Positions 24,023 to 32,412 of a stretch of 64,000 bases of DNA are shown here, piece after piece. The position numbers and the translations under genes are program-made. The notes beneath the pieces are model-generated. The model saw nothing but the letters and a program-made list of their open reading frames with translations. It had not been told where the DNA came from and did not search any database. Each line of letters starts with the position of its first letter. The stretch's first letter is position 1. The stretch is from Actinoplanes subtropicus (GTDB lineage: Bacteria > Actinomycetota > Actinomycetes > Mycobacteriales > Micromonosporaceae): assembly GCF_000721705.1 (NCBI RefSeq), contig NZ_JOJL01000002.1, positions 310,001 to 374,000 of the forward strand, read 5' to 3'.

Positions 24023-25213
24023 CTACTGGGAGATGGTCACGGAGTCGATGTTGGCGGTGCCGCCCGCGGTGGTGCCGGTGACCCGGATGGTGTCGGTGCC
24101 GGCGGTCAGGGGCACCGAGATGGATGCGGTGGACCAGGTGTCCCAGTTCGCGGTGACCGGGAAGTTCAGCGTGCCGCGCGAGGTGCCGTTGACCGAGATG
24201 GTCGCGGGCCGCGCCGCGCTGGTGCCGTCGGAGTACCGGAAGCTCACGGTTCTGGTGCCGGCGGCGGCCACGGTGACCGGGATGTCGACGTACGAGCCGA
24301 CCTGGTTGGCCGTGTTGGCGAAGCCGGTGCCGGTGAAGCCGCTGTGGTTGGAGTCGAACGTGCCACCGGCGGACAGCGTGCCCGTCTCCGCCTCGAAGGT
24401 GCTGCTCGACGGCGGGGTCGTGGGCGGTGTCGTCGGCGGTGTGGTGGGCGGGGTGCCGCCCATGCTGGCGCCGAGGGTGTCCAGGGCCTTCTGGACAAGG
24501 GCCTGGGTGTTGGTGTTCAGGTTGGCGTTGGTGCCGTTCACGACCCAGGACGAGCCCGAGAACATCACCACGGTCACGCCGTTGTCGACGCCACCGGTGG
24601 TGCCGCTGCTGGGAATGCCGAGCAGCTGGGCCGCCTTCACCGACGCCTCGCCCAGCTCGCGGGAGTCGTTGTCCGAGGTGGTCTGGTTGTTCGCGGTCTG
24701 CGTGTCGCCGAAGATCGAGCCGATGCACTTGCCGTTGTAGAACATCAGCGCGAACTGCCGGCCCGTCATGCCGTGTTCCTTGTAGAAGAAGTGCGGGCAG
24801 GGGGACTTGCGATCCCAGCAGTCGTCGCCCAGCACGTAGAACGGGACGTGGTGCGCGCCCAGGCTCTTGCCGTTGCTGTCCTGCCAGGTGGTCTCGCCCT
24901 GGTGGTCGGGGTCGGGATCGGGGTCGCTGCCGTCCGTGTCGATGGCCATGCTGGAGGTGTACGCGTAGACCCCCGTCGCCACCTGGTACACGTTCACGTT
25001 CTGGGCCCGCGTCATGGTGTTGATGTGGGGCTTGGAATTGACCTTGTTCGCGGTCGTCATGTTCGCCTGGACTCCGGCCAGTACCTCGGCGGGCGTGTAC
25101 GACGCGGCGGCCGGGGCCGTGGTGGCGGCGTCGGCGCCCTTGAGACCGATCGGCAGGGCCAGCGCGAGAGCCGCGGCGGCCGCCACAACGTAGCGCGTGC
25201 GGGGGGATGGCAT
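24023..25213 (-). CDS. Secreted GH75 chitosanase with C-terminal CBM35/CBM6-like module
   Basis: 396 aa. It has a Sec signal peptide (1-30). Residues about 40-255 match the fungal-type GH75 chitosanase, with 'SSMAIDTDGSDPDPDPDHQG' containing the catalytic Asp region and 'GKCIGSIFGDTQ' the second acid region. A TPP-repeat linker (255-272) leads to a carbohydrate-binding domain starting 'FEAETGTLSAGG', of the CBM35/6 kind. The enzyme hydrolyses chitosan outside the cell. A short inverted repeat upstream suggests induction control. Confidence 0.92.
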   Translation of the reverse strand: MPSPRTRYVVAAAAALALALPIGLKGADAATTAPAAASYTPAEVLAGVQANMTTANKVNSKPHINTMTRAQNVNVYQVATGVYAYTSSMAIDTDGSDPDPDPDHQGETTWQDSNGKSLGAHHVPFYVLGDDCWDRKSPCPHFFYKEHGMTGRQFALMFYNGKCIGSIFGDTQTANNQTTSDNDSRELGEASVKAAQLLGIPSSGTTGGVDNGVTVVMFSGSSWVVNGTNANLNTNTQALVQKALDTLGASMGGTPPTTPPTTPPTTPPSSSTFEAETGTLSAGGTFDSNHSGFTGTGFANTANQVGSYVDIPVTVAAAGTRTVSFRYSDGTSAARPATISVNGTSRGTLNFPVTANWDTWSTASISVPLTAGTDTIRVTGTTAGGTANIDSVTISQ

Positions 25214-25233
25214 GGGCGGGACCTCTCCGTCAA

Positions 25234-25256
25234 TCGTTAGTAAAACTGATTAACGA
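25234..25256. promoter_or_regulatory. Inverted repeat upstream of the chitosanase gene
   Basis: TCGTTA (25234-25239) and TAACGA (25251-25256) with 11 bases between, 21 bases before the chitosanase ATG. The surrounding 110 bases are distinctly AT-richer than the window. It is a candidate repressor site for chitosan-responsive control. Confidence 0.45.
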
Positions 25257-25326
25257 ATCGAAGCACTTATGTCCCCACATGTCTCCAGGCTGGGAAAAAT
25301 TTAAGATTATTGATAAATCCGCCGAC

Positions 25327-25680
25327 TCAGAGCCTGGTAAAACTGACGCTGATGTCCAGGCCGCCTTCGGGCCTTGGGTGGGCGCTGAGTTCGGCACGGT
25401 GGACGGTGACGATCGCGCGGACGATGGCCAGGCCGAGTCCGTGCCCGTCGGCTCGGCGGACTCGCGGGTTGCCGAGACGCTGGAACGGCTGGAAGAGGCG
25501 CTCGACCTCATCGGGCGGGACCACCGGCCCGGTGTTGCGGACGTTGACGACCGCGCGCCCCTCGATGATCCCGGTGGAGATTTCGACCCGGCCGCCGTCG
25601 AGGTTGTGCCGGATGGCGTTGCTGACCAGGTTCGCCATGAGGCTCTGGGCCAGGGCTGAGTCGCCGCTGGCCGGCGCGAG
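25327..25680 (-). pseudogene. 3' remnant of a sensor histidine kinase
   Basis: Only the HATPase domain is left: N box 'LMANLVSNAIRHN', G1 'VRNTGP', F box and G2 'GHGLGLAIVRAI', ending 'DISVSFTRL'. The dimerisation His box, HAMP and sensor parts are missing, and upstream of about 25680 the frame runs into sequence that codes on the other strand. No response regulator lies beside it. It is a decayed two-component gene cut by a rearrangement. Confidence 0.75.
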
Positions 25681-25968
25681 TTGGACTCCGCATACTTCGC
25701 ACTGCCCGAAGACCCGCCGCTGGATCCGGGCAAGGGCTACCCCGGAATCGACGGCTACCTGTACCTCGGTCCCCGCGACTTCCTCATGCACCAACCCCTC
25801 TCCGCGCCGGCCATCCTGGACAACGACTTGACCGCGGAACTCGACCGGCGGGCCACCCTGGTACAGGTTCCGCCGGACGCACCCTGGTGGCCATCCGTGC
25901 TCTTCCAGCAGGAAGCCACGTCCAGCGTGTTCCTCTACGATCCCGACCCTGGCGTACGCCCTGCTTGA
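25681..25968 (+). pseudogene. 3' fragment of an unidentified gene
   Basis: An open frame of 95 codons with normal coding bias ('GYPGIDGYLYLGPRDFLMHQP', 'VPPDAPWWPSVLFQQEAT') and no ATG or GTG near its beginning. Only a TTG at 25681 could start it, without a convincing ribosome binding site. It starts exactly where the histidine kinase remnant on the other strand breaks off, so both appear truncated at one junction. The family is not recognised. A genuine short gene using TTG cannot be excluded. Confidence 0.45.
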
Positions 25969-25977
25969 GCGAGGCGT

Positions 25978-26241
25978 TCAGAGGAGGCCTTGTCGCGCGG
26001 CCCAGGCGACGGCGGTGATGGCCGCGGGCACGCCGAGGGCATCGCAGATCGCCCTGGTTCGCCGGCGCAGGGTGCGCTCGGAGATGGCACGTTGCCGGGC
26101 CACGGCTTCCAGGGGCAGGCCCTGGGCCAGCAGGGCCAGGACCGCGAGCTCGTCGGCTCGTAGCTCGCGGTCCGGGGCGCCGTGGTGCGGGACAGTAGGC
26201 AGGTCAGGATCCGATCGTCGTGACGGTGATGGTGTGCTCAC
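25978..26241 (-). CDS. Small LuxR-type HTH protein
   Basis: 87 aa. Residues 25-85 look like a LuxR/GerE-type helix-turn-helix ('LRADELAVLALLAQGLPLEAVARQRAISERTLRRRT'). No receiver or sensor domain is attached. The frame begins within the 3' end of the rhamnosidase gene (38-base overlap) and is on the same strand. It is either a stand-alone DNA-binding regulator of the polysaccharide genes or the C-terminal remnant of a larger LuxR protein. Confidence 0.55.
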   Translation of the reverse strand: MSTPSPSRRSDPDLPTVPHHGAPDRELRADELAVLALLAQGLPLEAVARQRAISERTLRRRTRAICDALGVPAAITAVAWAARQGLL

Positions 26242-28741
26242 CGCGGATGCCGGTCAGCGTGACGTACGAGCCGTCCGGGTCGACCCGCACCGTACGGCCG
26301 TCGAGCCGCACCCGCACGGATTTGCCGTTCGCCGGCACCGAGACCACGCCGGACGTGCCGCGGGGGGCGTCGACGGTCAGCGTGAACGCGCACCGGCCGG
26401 CGCCGGCCGTCCAGCTGACCCGCAGCGGTCCGTGCGGCGTGGGCAGTTGACCGCGCGCCCAGGCCACGGTGCCGGGGTGTGGCTGCACCGTCCAGGTCGA
26501 GAACCCGGGACCCGTCGGTGTCGCGCCCAGCAGTTCGTTCGTGAGCGCCGGCAGCACGCCGGTCGACCAGCCGTGCGCCGCCGACGTGTACGGGCCCTCG
26601 TACATCGAACCGCCCGCCCCGATGCCCTCCCACGCGGTGATGCCCGGGTCGTGGCTCGTCATCCAGCCGTACATCCGCTTGATCTGATCGATCGCGGAAT
26701 CGGCCTGCCCGGTGCGGAAGCGGGCCAGGATCTCGGGGTACGAGGTGAAGGCGTAGACGCGTTGGGATCCGTCCGGGACGAGGGTGTCGTTGTCCATGAA
26801 GGCATTGCCGTACGGCGTGGTGGTGTGCGCCGACAGGTAGCCGAGCGCGCTGCTCGCCCGGGTCTGGTCGGCCACGCCGCTGAGCACCGCGTAGCCGTTG
26901 CCGTCCTGGGCGTGCCGCGCCGAACCGACGGCCGAGTCGAGGTAGGCCCCGGCGCCGGCGTCCCAGAGGTGGGCGTTGACGGCGCCGGCCACCGTTCCGG
27001 CCCGGGAGCGCCAACGGGCCGCGTCGTCGTCGTGGCCGAGGGCGGCGGCCAGCGCGGCCGCGTTGTTCAATGCCTGGACGTAAAGCGCGTTGTAGTACGT
27101 GACCTCACCCGTACGGCCGAGGAAGGCGTAATCGCCGTAGCCGGAGGTTCCGTCGAGTCCCTTCTGGAGCAGGCCGTCGGCGCCGGTGACCGACGGGTAC
27201 CAGGTGTCGAGCACCTTGAGCAGATTCGGGTAGTACGTCCGCGCGTAGCCGGTGTCGCCCGTGTACAGGACGTAGTCCCAGCTGCTGGTCACCCAGTACA
27301 GCGGATAGTCGAAGAGCGGCAGGGTGTAGTTCCCGATCGACGCCGGCGGGATCCACCCGTCCGCGCGCTGGTGGTCGGCCAGGTCGGCGAGCACGTTCCG
27401 GGCCGCCTCGCCGACGGCGTGGGTGAGATAGTCGGTACGGCCGGAGACCGCGATGTCGCCGACGTACGGGTCGCGGTCCCGCTTCGCGCCGTCGGTGAGC
27501 ACGACCTTGCCCTCGAGCCCGCTGGTGGCCGCCCCGCGCGGGTCGATGTCGTCGGCGCGGAAGGTGTCGGTGATCAGCTCGTTGGTGTAGGAGGCGTCGT
27601 ACCAGTACTGGTTGAGCTGCTTGTCGGAGGACTCGAACCAGCCCTGGTAGCTGGCCGGCGTGCCGAGGTACGGGGTGAAGTTCAGCGAGACCGCGCCGAT
27701 CCGCACGGTGCCGTAGGCGACCGTGTCCGGCGCGTCGGCGGCGAGCGCGTCCAGGCTGATCCTCAGGTAGCGGAAGCCGTGCAGGCCGTCCGCGCAGACC
27801 TTGGTCCCCTCGGCGCAGCCGTGCTTGTCCGTCCACGTGAATGGCTTGGTGCCGACGGCGACCTGGTCGGAGCCGGGCGTGATGCTGTCGCCGTTGTACG
27901 ACCGGCTGAAGTCGGAGACGTCGCCGAGGTACTGCGTCGTCTCGGAGAACGAGAGCCGGACCCCGACGTTCGCGGCCGAGGCGCCCGCGAACCGTACGAC
28001 CGGATAGCCGGCCACCACCTTGCCGAAGTCCACCGTGACGCTGGGCACCGGCGGGTCGTCCGGCACGAGACCGGGATAGACCTCGTTGACCCGGGTGAAG
28101 TCGCCCTTGCCGGACGACTGGTCGGCGGTGACGGTGATCCGCACCTGGGACGTGTGCACCGGTGCGGCGAACGGCACCTGGCGCTTGACCTCCGCGTTGC
28201 CGGTGACGGTCGCCGCGGCCTGCCACGCGCTGCCGTCCCAGGTTTCGACGGTGAAGTCCTGCGGGACCCCGTCCGAGTTGGACAGCAGGGTGATGCCGGG
28301 CAGGTCCACCGCGGCGGGCGCGGTGATCGTCAGAACATCCGGGTAGGCGCCGAACGTGTCGTCGTTCCAGAACGTGTCGGTGTCGCCGTCGATGGCGTTG
28401 CCGGGCACATAGGTGCGTGGCCGGCCGTCGTTGCCGTTGTTGCCGGCGTGGTACGACGATGCGGTCGCCGTGGTGCCGGCGGCCCACTTCGGACGGGCCG
28501 GCGGCTGGGGGCGGGACAGCGTCGCGACCCCGCGGCCGAGCGTGCCGCCGGCGTTGGCGACGTCACCGGCGGTGCTCAGCACCCGTACCGGCGAGACGAC
28601 CCGGCTGTCCGGCGCGACGACGTACTTCGCCCACGACGGCGCGGGCCGTGGGTGGGCGGCGGCGGGTGACGCCGCACCGAGGAGCAGGAGAACGATGGTG
28701 CCGGCGGCGGTGGCTGCGCGGCGAATGCTGCGATTCCGCAT
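26204..28741 (-). CDS. Secreted alpha-L-rhamnosidase-like GH78 enzyme with discoidin domain
   Basis: 845 aa with a Sec signal peptide (1-29). Residues about 88-220 contain an F5/8C-type carbohydrate-binding module ('ATASSYHAGNN ... NAIDGDTDTFWNDD'). A beta domain follows, then an (alpha/alpha)6 barrel with 'VLTDGAKRDRDPYVGDIAVSG', the GH78-like acid cluster, and a C-terminal beta-sandwich. It probably removes terminal rhamnose or a related sugar from plant or microbial polysaccharides outside the cell. It follows the spore-associated gene on the same strand after a terminator. Confidence 0.88.
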   Translation of the reverse strand: MRNRSIRRAATAAGTIVLLLLGAASPAAAHPRPAPSWAKYVVAPDSRVVSPVRVLSTAGDVANAGGTLGRGVATLSRPQPPARPKWAAGTTATASSYHAGNNGNDGRPRTYVPGNAIDGDTDTFWNDDTFGAYPDVLTITAPAAVDLPGITLLSNSDGVPQDFTVETWDGSAWQAAATVTGNAEVKRQVPFAAPVHTSQVRITVTADQSSGKGDFTRVNEVYPGLVPDDPPVPSVTVDFGKVVAGYPVVRFAGASAANVGVRLSFSETTQYLGDVSDFSRSYNGDSITPGSDQVAVGTKPFTWTDKHGCAEGTKVCADGLHGFRYLRISLDALAADAPDTVAYGTVRIGAVSLNFTPYLGTPASYQGWFESSDKQLNQYWYDASYTNELITDTFRADDIDPRGAATSGLEGKVVLTDGAKRDRDPYVGDIAVSGRTDYLTHAVGEAARNVLADLADHQRADGWIPPASIGNYTLPLFDYPLYWVTSSWDYVLYTGDTGYARTYYPNLLKVLDTWYPSVTGADGLLQKGLDGTSGYGDYAFLGRTGEVTYYNALYVQALNNAAALAAALGHDDDAARWRSRAGTVAGAVNAHLWDAGAGAYLDSAVGSARHAQDGNGYAVLSGVADQTRASSALGYLSAHTTTPYGNAFMDNDTLVPDGSQRVYAFTSYPEILARFRTGQADSAIDQIKRMYGWMTSHDPGITAWEGIGAGGSMYEGPYTSAAHGWSTGVLPALTNELLGATPTGPGFSTWTVQPHPGTVAWARGQLPTPHGPLRVSWTAGAGRCAFTLTVDAPRGTSGVVSVPANGKSVRVRLDGRTVRVDPDGSYVTLTGIRGEHTITVTTIGS

Positions 28742-28879
28742 CGGGGCCTACCCTTTCTGCGGCCGGCGGGGAGGCGCCGGCCGTTCGGTCCGGACGGAGG
28801 AGGTCCGGATCTTCCCGAACGTAGGCAGTAGCCGCGCGGATTGCAACGTTTCAGCGTGACCGGATCCGGCCAGATCGAG

Positions 28880-28913
28880 CCGGGTGGCCGGTTCGTGCGA
28901 AGCGGCCACCCGG
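28880..28913 (-). terminator. Terminator hairpin after the spore-associated protein gene
   Basis: A perfect 11-bp stem (CCGGGTGGCCG at 28880-28890 and its complement at 28903-28913) with a 12-base loop lies 12 bases beyond the stop of the minus-strand gene at 28925. It separates that gene from the rhamnosidase gene. Confidence 0.65.
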
Positions 28914-28924
28914 AGCGGGATTGC

Positions 28925-29365
28925 TCAGCCGCAGTAGCGGAAGTCGCTGCTGTAAACGCTCAGCTCGCCGTTGACCGTGACCTCGCCGCCGAACGAGACG
29001 CATTCGTTGCGTGCGTAGAGGTAGACCGGGCCGGCGTAGTAGCCGTAGTTGCCGGAGTCCACCTTGACGGTGGCTTTGGTCTGCAGGACCGCGGACACGT
29101 GGGTCTTGCTCCCGAGTTGCTTCTGCTTCAGGCTCACCACGCAGTTCTTGCCGTTGCCGCTGTTGTAGAGCAGGTAGATGTACGCCCTGCCGTCGTCCTT
29201 GAAGTAGTCGACGACGCTGTAGCCGGACCCGCAGAGAGCGGATGCGGAGTAGGGGTTGACGTCGGCGGCGAGCGCGGCCGTGGGGCCCGCGACGATCGTG
29301 GTGGCGCCGGCGGCGAGGGCCGCGGCGCCGGCGGCGATCCGGCCGACCATGCTGGTCTTCAACAT
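28925..29365 (-). CDS. Secreted spore-associated protein (SapA-like)
   Basis: 146 aa with a Sec signal peptide ending near 'AALAADV' (33). The mature part begins 'NPYSASALCGSGYSVVDYF', as in Streptomyces spore-associated protein A, and contains four Cys likely to form two disulfides. Residues are mostly beta-strand. The family is secreted and found on spores or aerial hyphae; its function is unclear. AAGGAGAC before the ATG is a strong site. Transcription ends at a hairpin just after the gene. Confidence 0.82.
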   Translation of the reverse strand: MLKTSMVGRIAAGAAALAAGATTIVAGPTAALAADVNPYSASALCGSGYSVVDYFKDDGRAYIYLLYNSGNGKNCVVSLKQKQLGSKTHVSAVLQTKATVKVDSGNYGYYAGPVYLYARNECVSFGGEVTVNGELSVYSSDFRYCG

Positions 29366-29443
29366 GTCTCCTTGGGTTCGAGCGTTCAGGGACGCCCGAC
29401 CACTTTGCGAGAACGGACCCGCTGTTCGGTACCCGGCCGACCT

Positions 29444-29461
29444 TGTCAGATCGGTCTGACA
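29444..29461. promoter_or_regulatory. Inverted repeat upstream of the spore-associated gene
   Basis: TGTCAGA (29444-29450), four bases, TCTGACA (29455-29461). It lies about 80 bases before the start codon, in the right place for a promoter-distal operator. A related TTCAGAA...CCTGACA stretch follows near 29488. Confidence 0.4.
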
Positions 29462-29488
29462 CGGCCTGAACTGGGCGAACAAAGGTGT

Positions 29489-29655
29489 TCAGAATCTTCC
29501 TGACACCATCGAACAGGCCCTACCGGGCGGGCGGGGCCGCCACGGCCGCGGACGGGCCGCCGGGCGGCACCCCGTCCAGCGTGGCCAGGTAGCGCCGGAG
29601 CAGGCCGGCGCGACCCGGTCGACGGCGTCGCCGAGGGAGCGGCCGAGGGTTGTCG
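29489..29655 (-). other. Degenerate coding remnant downstream of the anti-sigma gene
   Basis: About 167 bases with coding-like base bias but no single open frame. On the minus strand one frame reads 'TLGRSLGDAVDRV', and after a shift another reads 'LLRRYLATLDGVPPGG' to a stop. This looks like the end of a decayed regulator gene rather than spacer. No identity can be given. Confidence 0.3.
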
Positions 29656-29889
29656 TCAGGAACCCCTGGGCCAGTCGCGGAAGGCTGCCAGCAGCCGGTC
29701 GCGGGCGTCGGGCGCCAGCCGCTGCGCGGGCAGGTGGCCCAGGTCGTGCACGGTGGTGCGGATCTGGTCGAGGTAGCGGTCGCAGCCGTCGCACTCGGCG
29801 AGGTGTTCGACGAACCGCTGCCGCGTCTCGGGTGGGAGGGCGCCCTCGAGGTAGGCGGTGACCAGTTCGACGAACTCGTCGCAGTTCAT
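29656..29889 (-). CDS. Anti-sigma factor, zinc-binding ZAS type
   Basis: 77 aa. It carries the HxxxCxxC signature 'HLAECDGC' with an upstream helix 'NCDEFVELVTAYLEGALPPE', the minimal cytosolic ZAS anti-sigma fold (zf-HC2). It has no membrane segment. Its start overlaps the end of the sigma-like frame upstream by 4 bases, the usual coupling of an ECF sigma factor and its anti-sigma partner. The partner sigma gene here is damaged, so this protein may be an orphan. Confidence 0.85.
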   Translation of the reverse strand: MNCDEFVELVTAYLEGALPPETRQRFVEHLAECDGCDRYLDQIRTTVHDLGHLPAQRLAPDARDRLLAAFRDWPRGS

Positions 29890-30219
29890 GCCGTCGTCTC
29901 CTTGGTCCAGTGCTGCTCCAGCACGGCGCGCAGCGCGGCCCGGCCGCGCCAATGCCCGGGGTACGGGTCGTCCGGGCCGCGGAACCGGGACGGATCCACG
30001 GCGCGGCCGTGGTCGGGGTCGAGGCTGCTGGCCGGGATGGTGCGGGCGTCCCGTACGCCCCGGGTCCTGGCCTTGTTGACGAGAATCCGGTAGACCCAGG
30101 TCCGCAGCGAGGACCGCTCCTGGAACCCGTCGATGCCGCGCAGGACGCCGAGCCCCGCCTCCTGCACGACATCCTGCGCGGTGTGGTCGTCGGCGACGAA
30201 GGCGCGGGCGGCGCGCCTT
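29886..30219 (-). pseudogene. Decayed ECF sigma factor gene
   Basis: The frame holds most of sigma region 2 ('ARAFVADDHTAQDVVQEAG', 'SSLRTWVYRILVNKART') and then 'RFRGPDDPYPGHWR', but it runs straight into 'GRAALRAVLEQHW', which looks like the very end of the protein. All of region 4 is missing. The N-terminal 20-40 residues and the start codon are also gone, because the preserved part begins right at the stop codon of the flavodoxin-like gene. The first usable start (GTG 30167) would leave an incomplete region 2. Two separate deletions are implied. Confidence 0.75.
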
Positions 30220-30933
30220 TCAGCGGTATTCGGGGTTGGGGAAGTCGAAGCGGCAGCCGGCGTCCCATTCGCTGCGCTGGTTGCCGTGCGCGGGGATGCC
30301 GCCGGCGTCCTTGAGCAGCCGGGCCAGGTGCAGCAGGTTCCAGGTCATGAAGGTGGTGTTGCGGTTGGTGAAGTCGTTCTGCGGACCGCCGGAGCCGGGG
30401 TCGAGGTAGGAGGGGCCGGGGCCGGCCTCGCCGATCCAGCCGGCGTCGGCCTGCGGCGGGATCGTGTAGCCCAGGTGCTGCAGGCTGTAGAGGATGTTCT
30501 GGGCGCAGTGCTTGACGCCGTCCTCGTTGCCGGTGATCAGGCAGCCGCCGACCCGGCCGTAGTAGGCGTACTGGCCGGCGTCGTTGAGCAGGTGCGAGCA
30601 GGCGTACAGCCGCTCGATGACCTGCTTGGTGACCGAGGAGTTGTCGCCCAGCCAGATCGGGCCGGCGATGACCAGGATGTCGGCCGGCAGGACGTGCTCG
30701 CGATAGATCTCGGGCCAGGCGTCCGAGGCCCAGCCGTGCTCGGTGATGTCCGGCCAGACCCCGGTGGCGATGTCGTGGTCGACGGCCCGCAGCACCTCGA
30801 CCCGTACGCCCTGTTTCTCGAGGATCGCCCGGCTGAGGTCGATGAGGCCGCCGGTGTGGGTCAGCTCCGGAGAGCGCTTGAGGGTGCAGTTGATGAACAG
30901 GGCACGCAGGTCGTCGTAGCGGGTTTCGGGCAT
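30220..30933 (-). CDS. Flavodoxin-fold NAD(P)H/FMN-dependent oxidoreductase
   Basis: 237 aa. It opens with 'LRALFINCTLKRSPELTHTGGLI' and has 'VIAGPIWLGDNSSVTKQVIERL', both hallmarks of the NADPH-dependent FMN reductase/flavodoxin-like family that binds FMN phosphate and ring. The C terminus 'GCRFDFPNPEYR' is complete. A very strong ribosome binding site (GGAGGAACCG) precedes the ATG. It probably reduces quinones, azo or nitro compounds. It is followed immediately by the broken sigma gene, which is a rearrangement border. Confidence 0.88.
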   Translation of the reverse strand: MPETRYDDLRALFINCTLKRSPELTHTGGLIDLSRAILEKQGVRVEVLRAVDHDIATGVWPDITEHGWASDAWPEIYREHVLPADILVIAGPIWLGDNSSVTKQVIERLYACSHLLNDAGQYAYYGRVGGCLITGNEDGVKHCAQNILYSLQHLGYTIPPQADAGWIGEAGPGPSYLDPGSGGPQNDFTNRNTTFMTWNLLHLARLLKDAGGIPAHGNQRSEWDAGCRFDFPNPEYR

Positions 30934-31046
30934 CGGTTCCTCCTCGGTCGATGCCCTACCGTCTCGGCACACCGCCACCGCGTTACACGCGCGGGCGGCG
31001 AGTCCTCACGGCAGCCGCCCGTCCCGCACGCGCCGGACGATCACGC

Positions 31047-32333
31047 TCAGCTGGTCGACTGCCCACGGACCGCGCCGGCCTCCAGGACGTACCCGTCGGG
31101 CCGGACGACCGTCGACCCCAGCACGGCCGGGCGCCCGTCGAGCAGCGCGACCCCGGCGACGCGCGTGCCCACCAGCGGATGCTTCCCCGGGGCGGGATAG
31201 TGCACGTCCAGGGCGGTCAAGCGGCGGGCGAGGGCCAGGGACAACTCGGGCTGCGTACGGATGAGATCGCTCAGCAGGCGCCGCAGGGCCTGGCCCGCCG
31301 GGGTCGTCGCGGTGATCAGCGCGGTCTGCGCGAGCGTGTGCTCGGCGACGTCCTCGGCCCACGGGCGGCGCTCGGTCTGATAACTGTCCAGAAGGTCCTC
31401 GCCCGCATGTCCCCGCACCACGGCCGCGAGCTTCCAGCCGAGGTTCATGGCGTCCTGCAGGCCGAGGTTGAGGCCCACACCGCCGGCCGGGAAATGCATG
31501 TGCGCCGCGTCCCCGGCAAGCAGTACCCGTCCCCGGCGGTAGTCCGCGGCCACTCGCGTCGCGTTGGTGAACCTGCTCAGCCAGACCGGGTCGCGCAGCC
31601 CGAACTCCTGCCCCGAGATCCGCGCCGTCGTCTCGCGCAGCTCGTCCAGGGTCAGCTCCCGCCCCGCCGGATCCTGCCGCTCGGCGTCGAAACCGGTGAA
31701 CCGCAGCAACCCGCCGGGCAGCGGCGCCACGATCAGCGCGCCCTTGTCGTTCTGAACGCCGTAGCCCGCCGGCGGCGGCGCGTCCGCGCGCACGTCCCCG
31801 AGGTAGGCCCACGTGTCGCCGTCCGTACCCGGAAAGCCGATGCCGGCCGCCTTGCGGACGGTGCTGCCCGCGCCGTCCGCGCCCACGACCCAGCCCGCCT
31901 GCCAGGCCCGCACCGCGGTCTCGACCCGGACGCCGTCCGCGGTCCGGGTCAGCCCGGTGACCTCCTCGCCGCGGACGATCCGGGCACCCAGCTCGAGCGC
32001 CCGCTCCTGGAGCAGCGCTTCGGTGCGATTCTGCGGGAACGCCAGCAGGAACGGGTACGCGGTGTCCAGCCGGGTCAGGTCGAGCCGCTCCGGGAGAAAC
32101 CCGAAGTGCCAGGACGGCACCCGGATCCCGTCGGCCAGGAACGGATCGATCAGGCCGCGCATGGCCAACTGCTCCAGCGTACGGGCGTGCAGCCCCAGCG
32201 CTTTCGGATGCGGGGAGGGCTCGGGCGCCCGCTCGAGCACGACGGTGTCGACGCCCGCCAGTCGTAGCTCGGCGGCGACCATCAGCCCGACCGGTCCCGC
32301 TCCGGCGACGATGACTTCGGTTTCGGTGTCCAC
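31047..32333 (-). CDS. Class A FAD-dependent aromatic monooxygenase
   Basis: 428 aa. It has the N-terminal 'VIVAGAGPVGLMVAAELRLAG' dinucleotide site, the DG-type motif 'GWVVGADGAGSTVRKAAG' and the second FAD motif 'GRVLLAGDAAHMHFPAGG'. The sequence resembles rifampicin- and polyketide-hydroxylating monooxygenases and is shorter than MhpA types because the thioredoxin-like C-terminal domain is missing. The stop follows 'VRPDGYVLEAG', and another frame stays open for 19 more codons, so a late frameshift is possible. GTG start. A divergent AraC regulator lies 79 bases away. Confidence 0.88.
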   Translation of the reverse strand: MDTETEVIVAGAGPVGLMVAAELRLAGVDTVVLERAPEPSPHPKALGLHARTLEQLAMRGLIDPFLADGIRVPSWHFGFLPERLDLTRLDTAYPFLLAFPQNRTEALLQERALELGARIVRGEEVTGLTRTADGVRVETAVRAWQAGWVVGADGAGSTVRKAAGIGFPGTDGDTWAYLGDVRADAPPPAGYGVQNDKGALIVAPLPGGLLRFTGFDAERQDPAGRELTLDELRETTARISGQEFGLRDPVWLSRFTNATRVAADYRRGRVLLAGDAAHMHFPAGGVGLNLGLQDAMNLGWKLAAVVRGHAGEDLLDSYQTERRPWAEDVAEHTLAQTALITATTPAGQALRRLLSDLIRTQPELSLALARRLTALDVHYPAPGKHPLVGTRVAGVALLDGRPAVLGSTVVRPDGYVLEAGAVRGQSTS

Positions 32334-32412
32334 GCCGGCGACGCTACGGGTGCCGTGCCGCGCGGTCCTTGATCGAAGACGACCGGATCTTCGTCACCGT
32401 ATCCTGCGGTGC

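Noticed and set aside
22186..24081. 631-codon open frame on the plus strand
   Set aside because: Antisense to the Tat-exported esterase, which has a signal peptide and catalytic motifs.
26015..28669. 884-codon open frame on the plus strand
   Set aside because: Antisense to the GH78-like rhamnosidase; it is Val/Arg/Gly-rich without domain structure.
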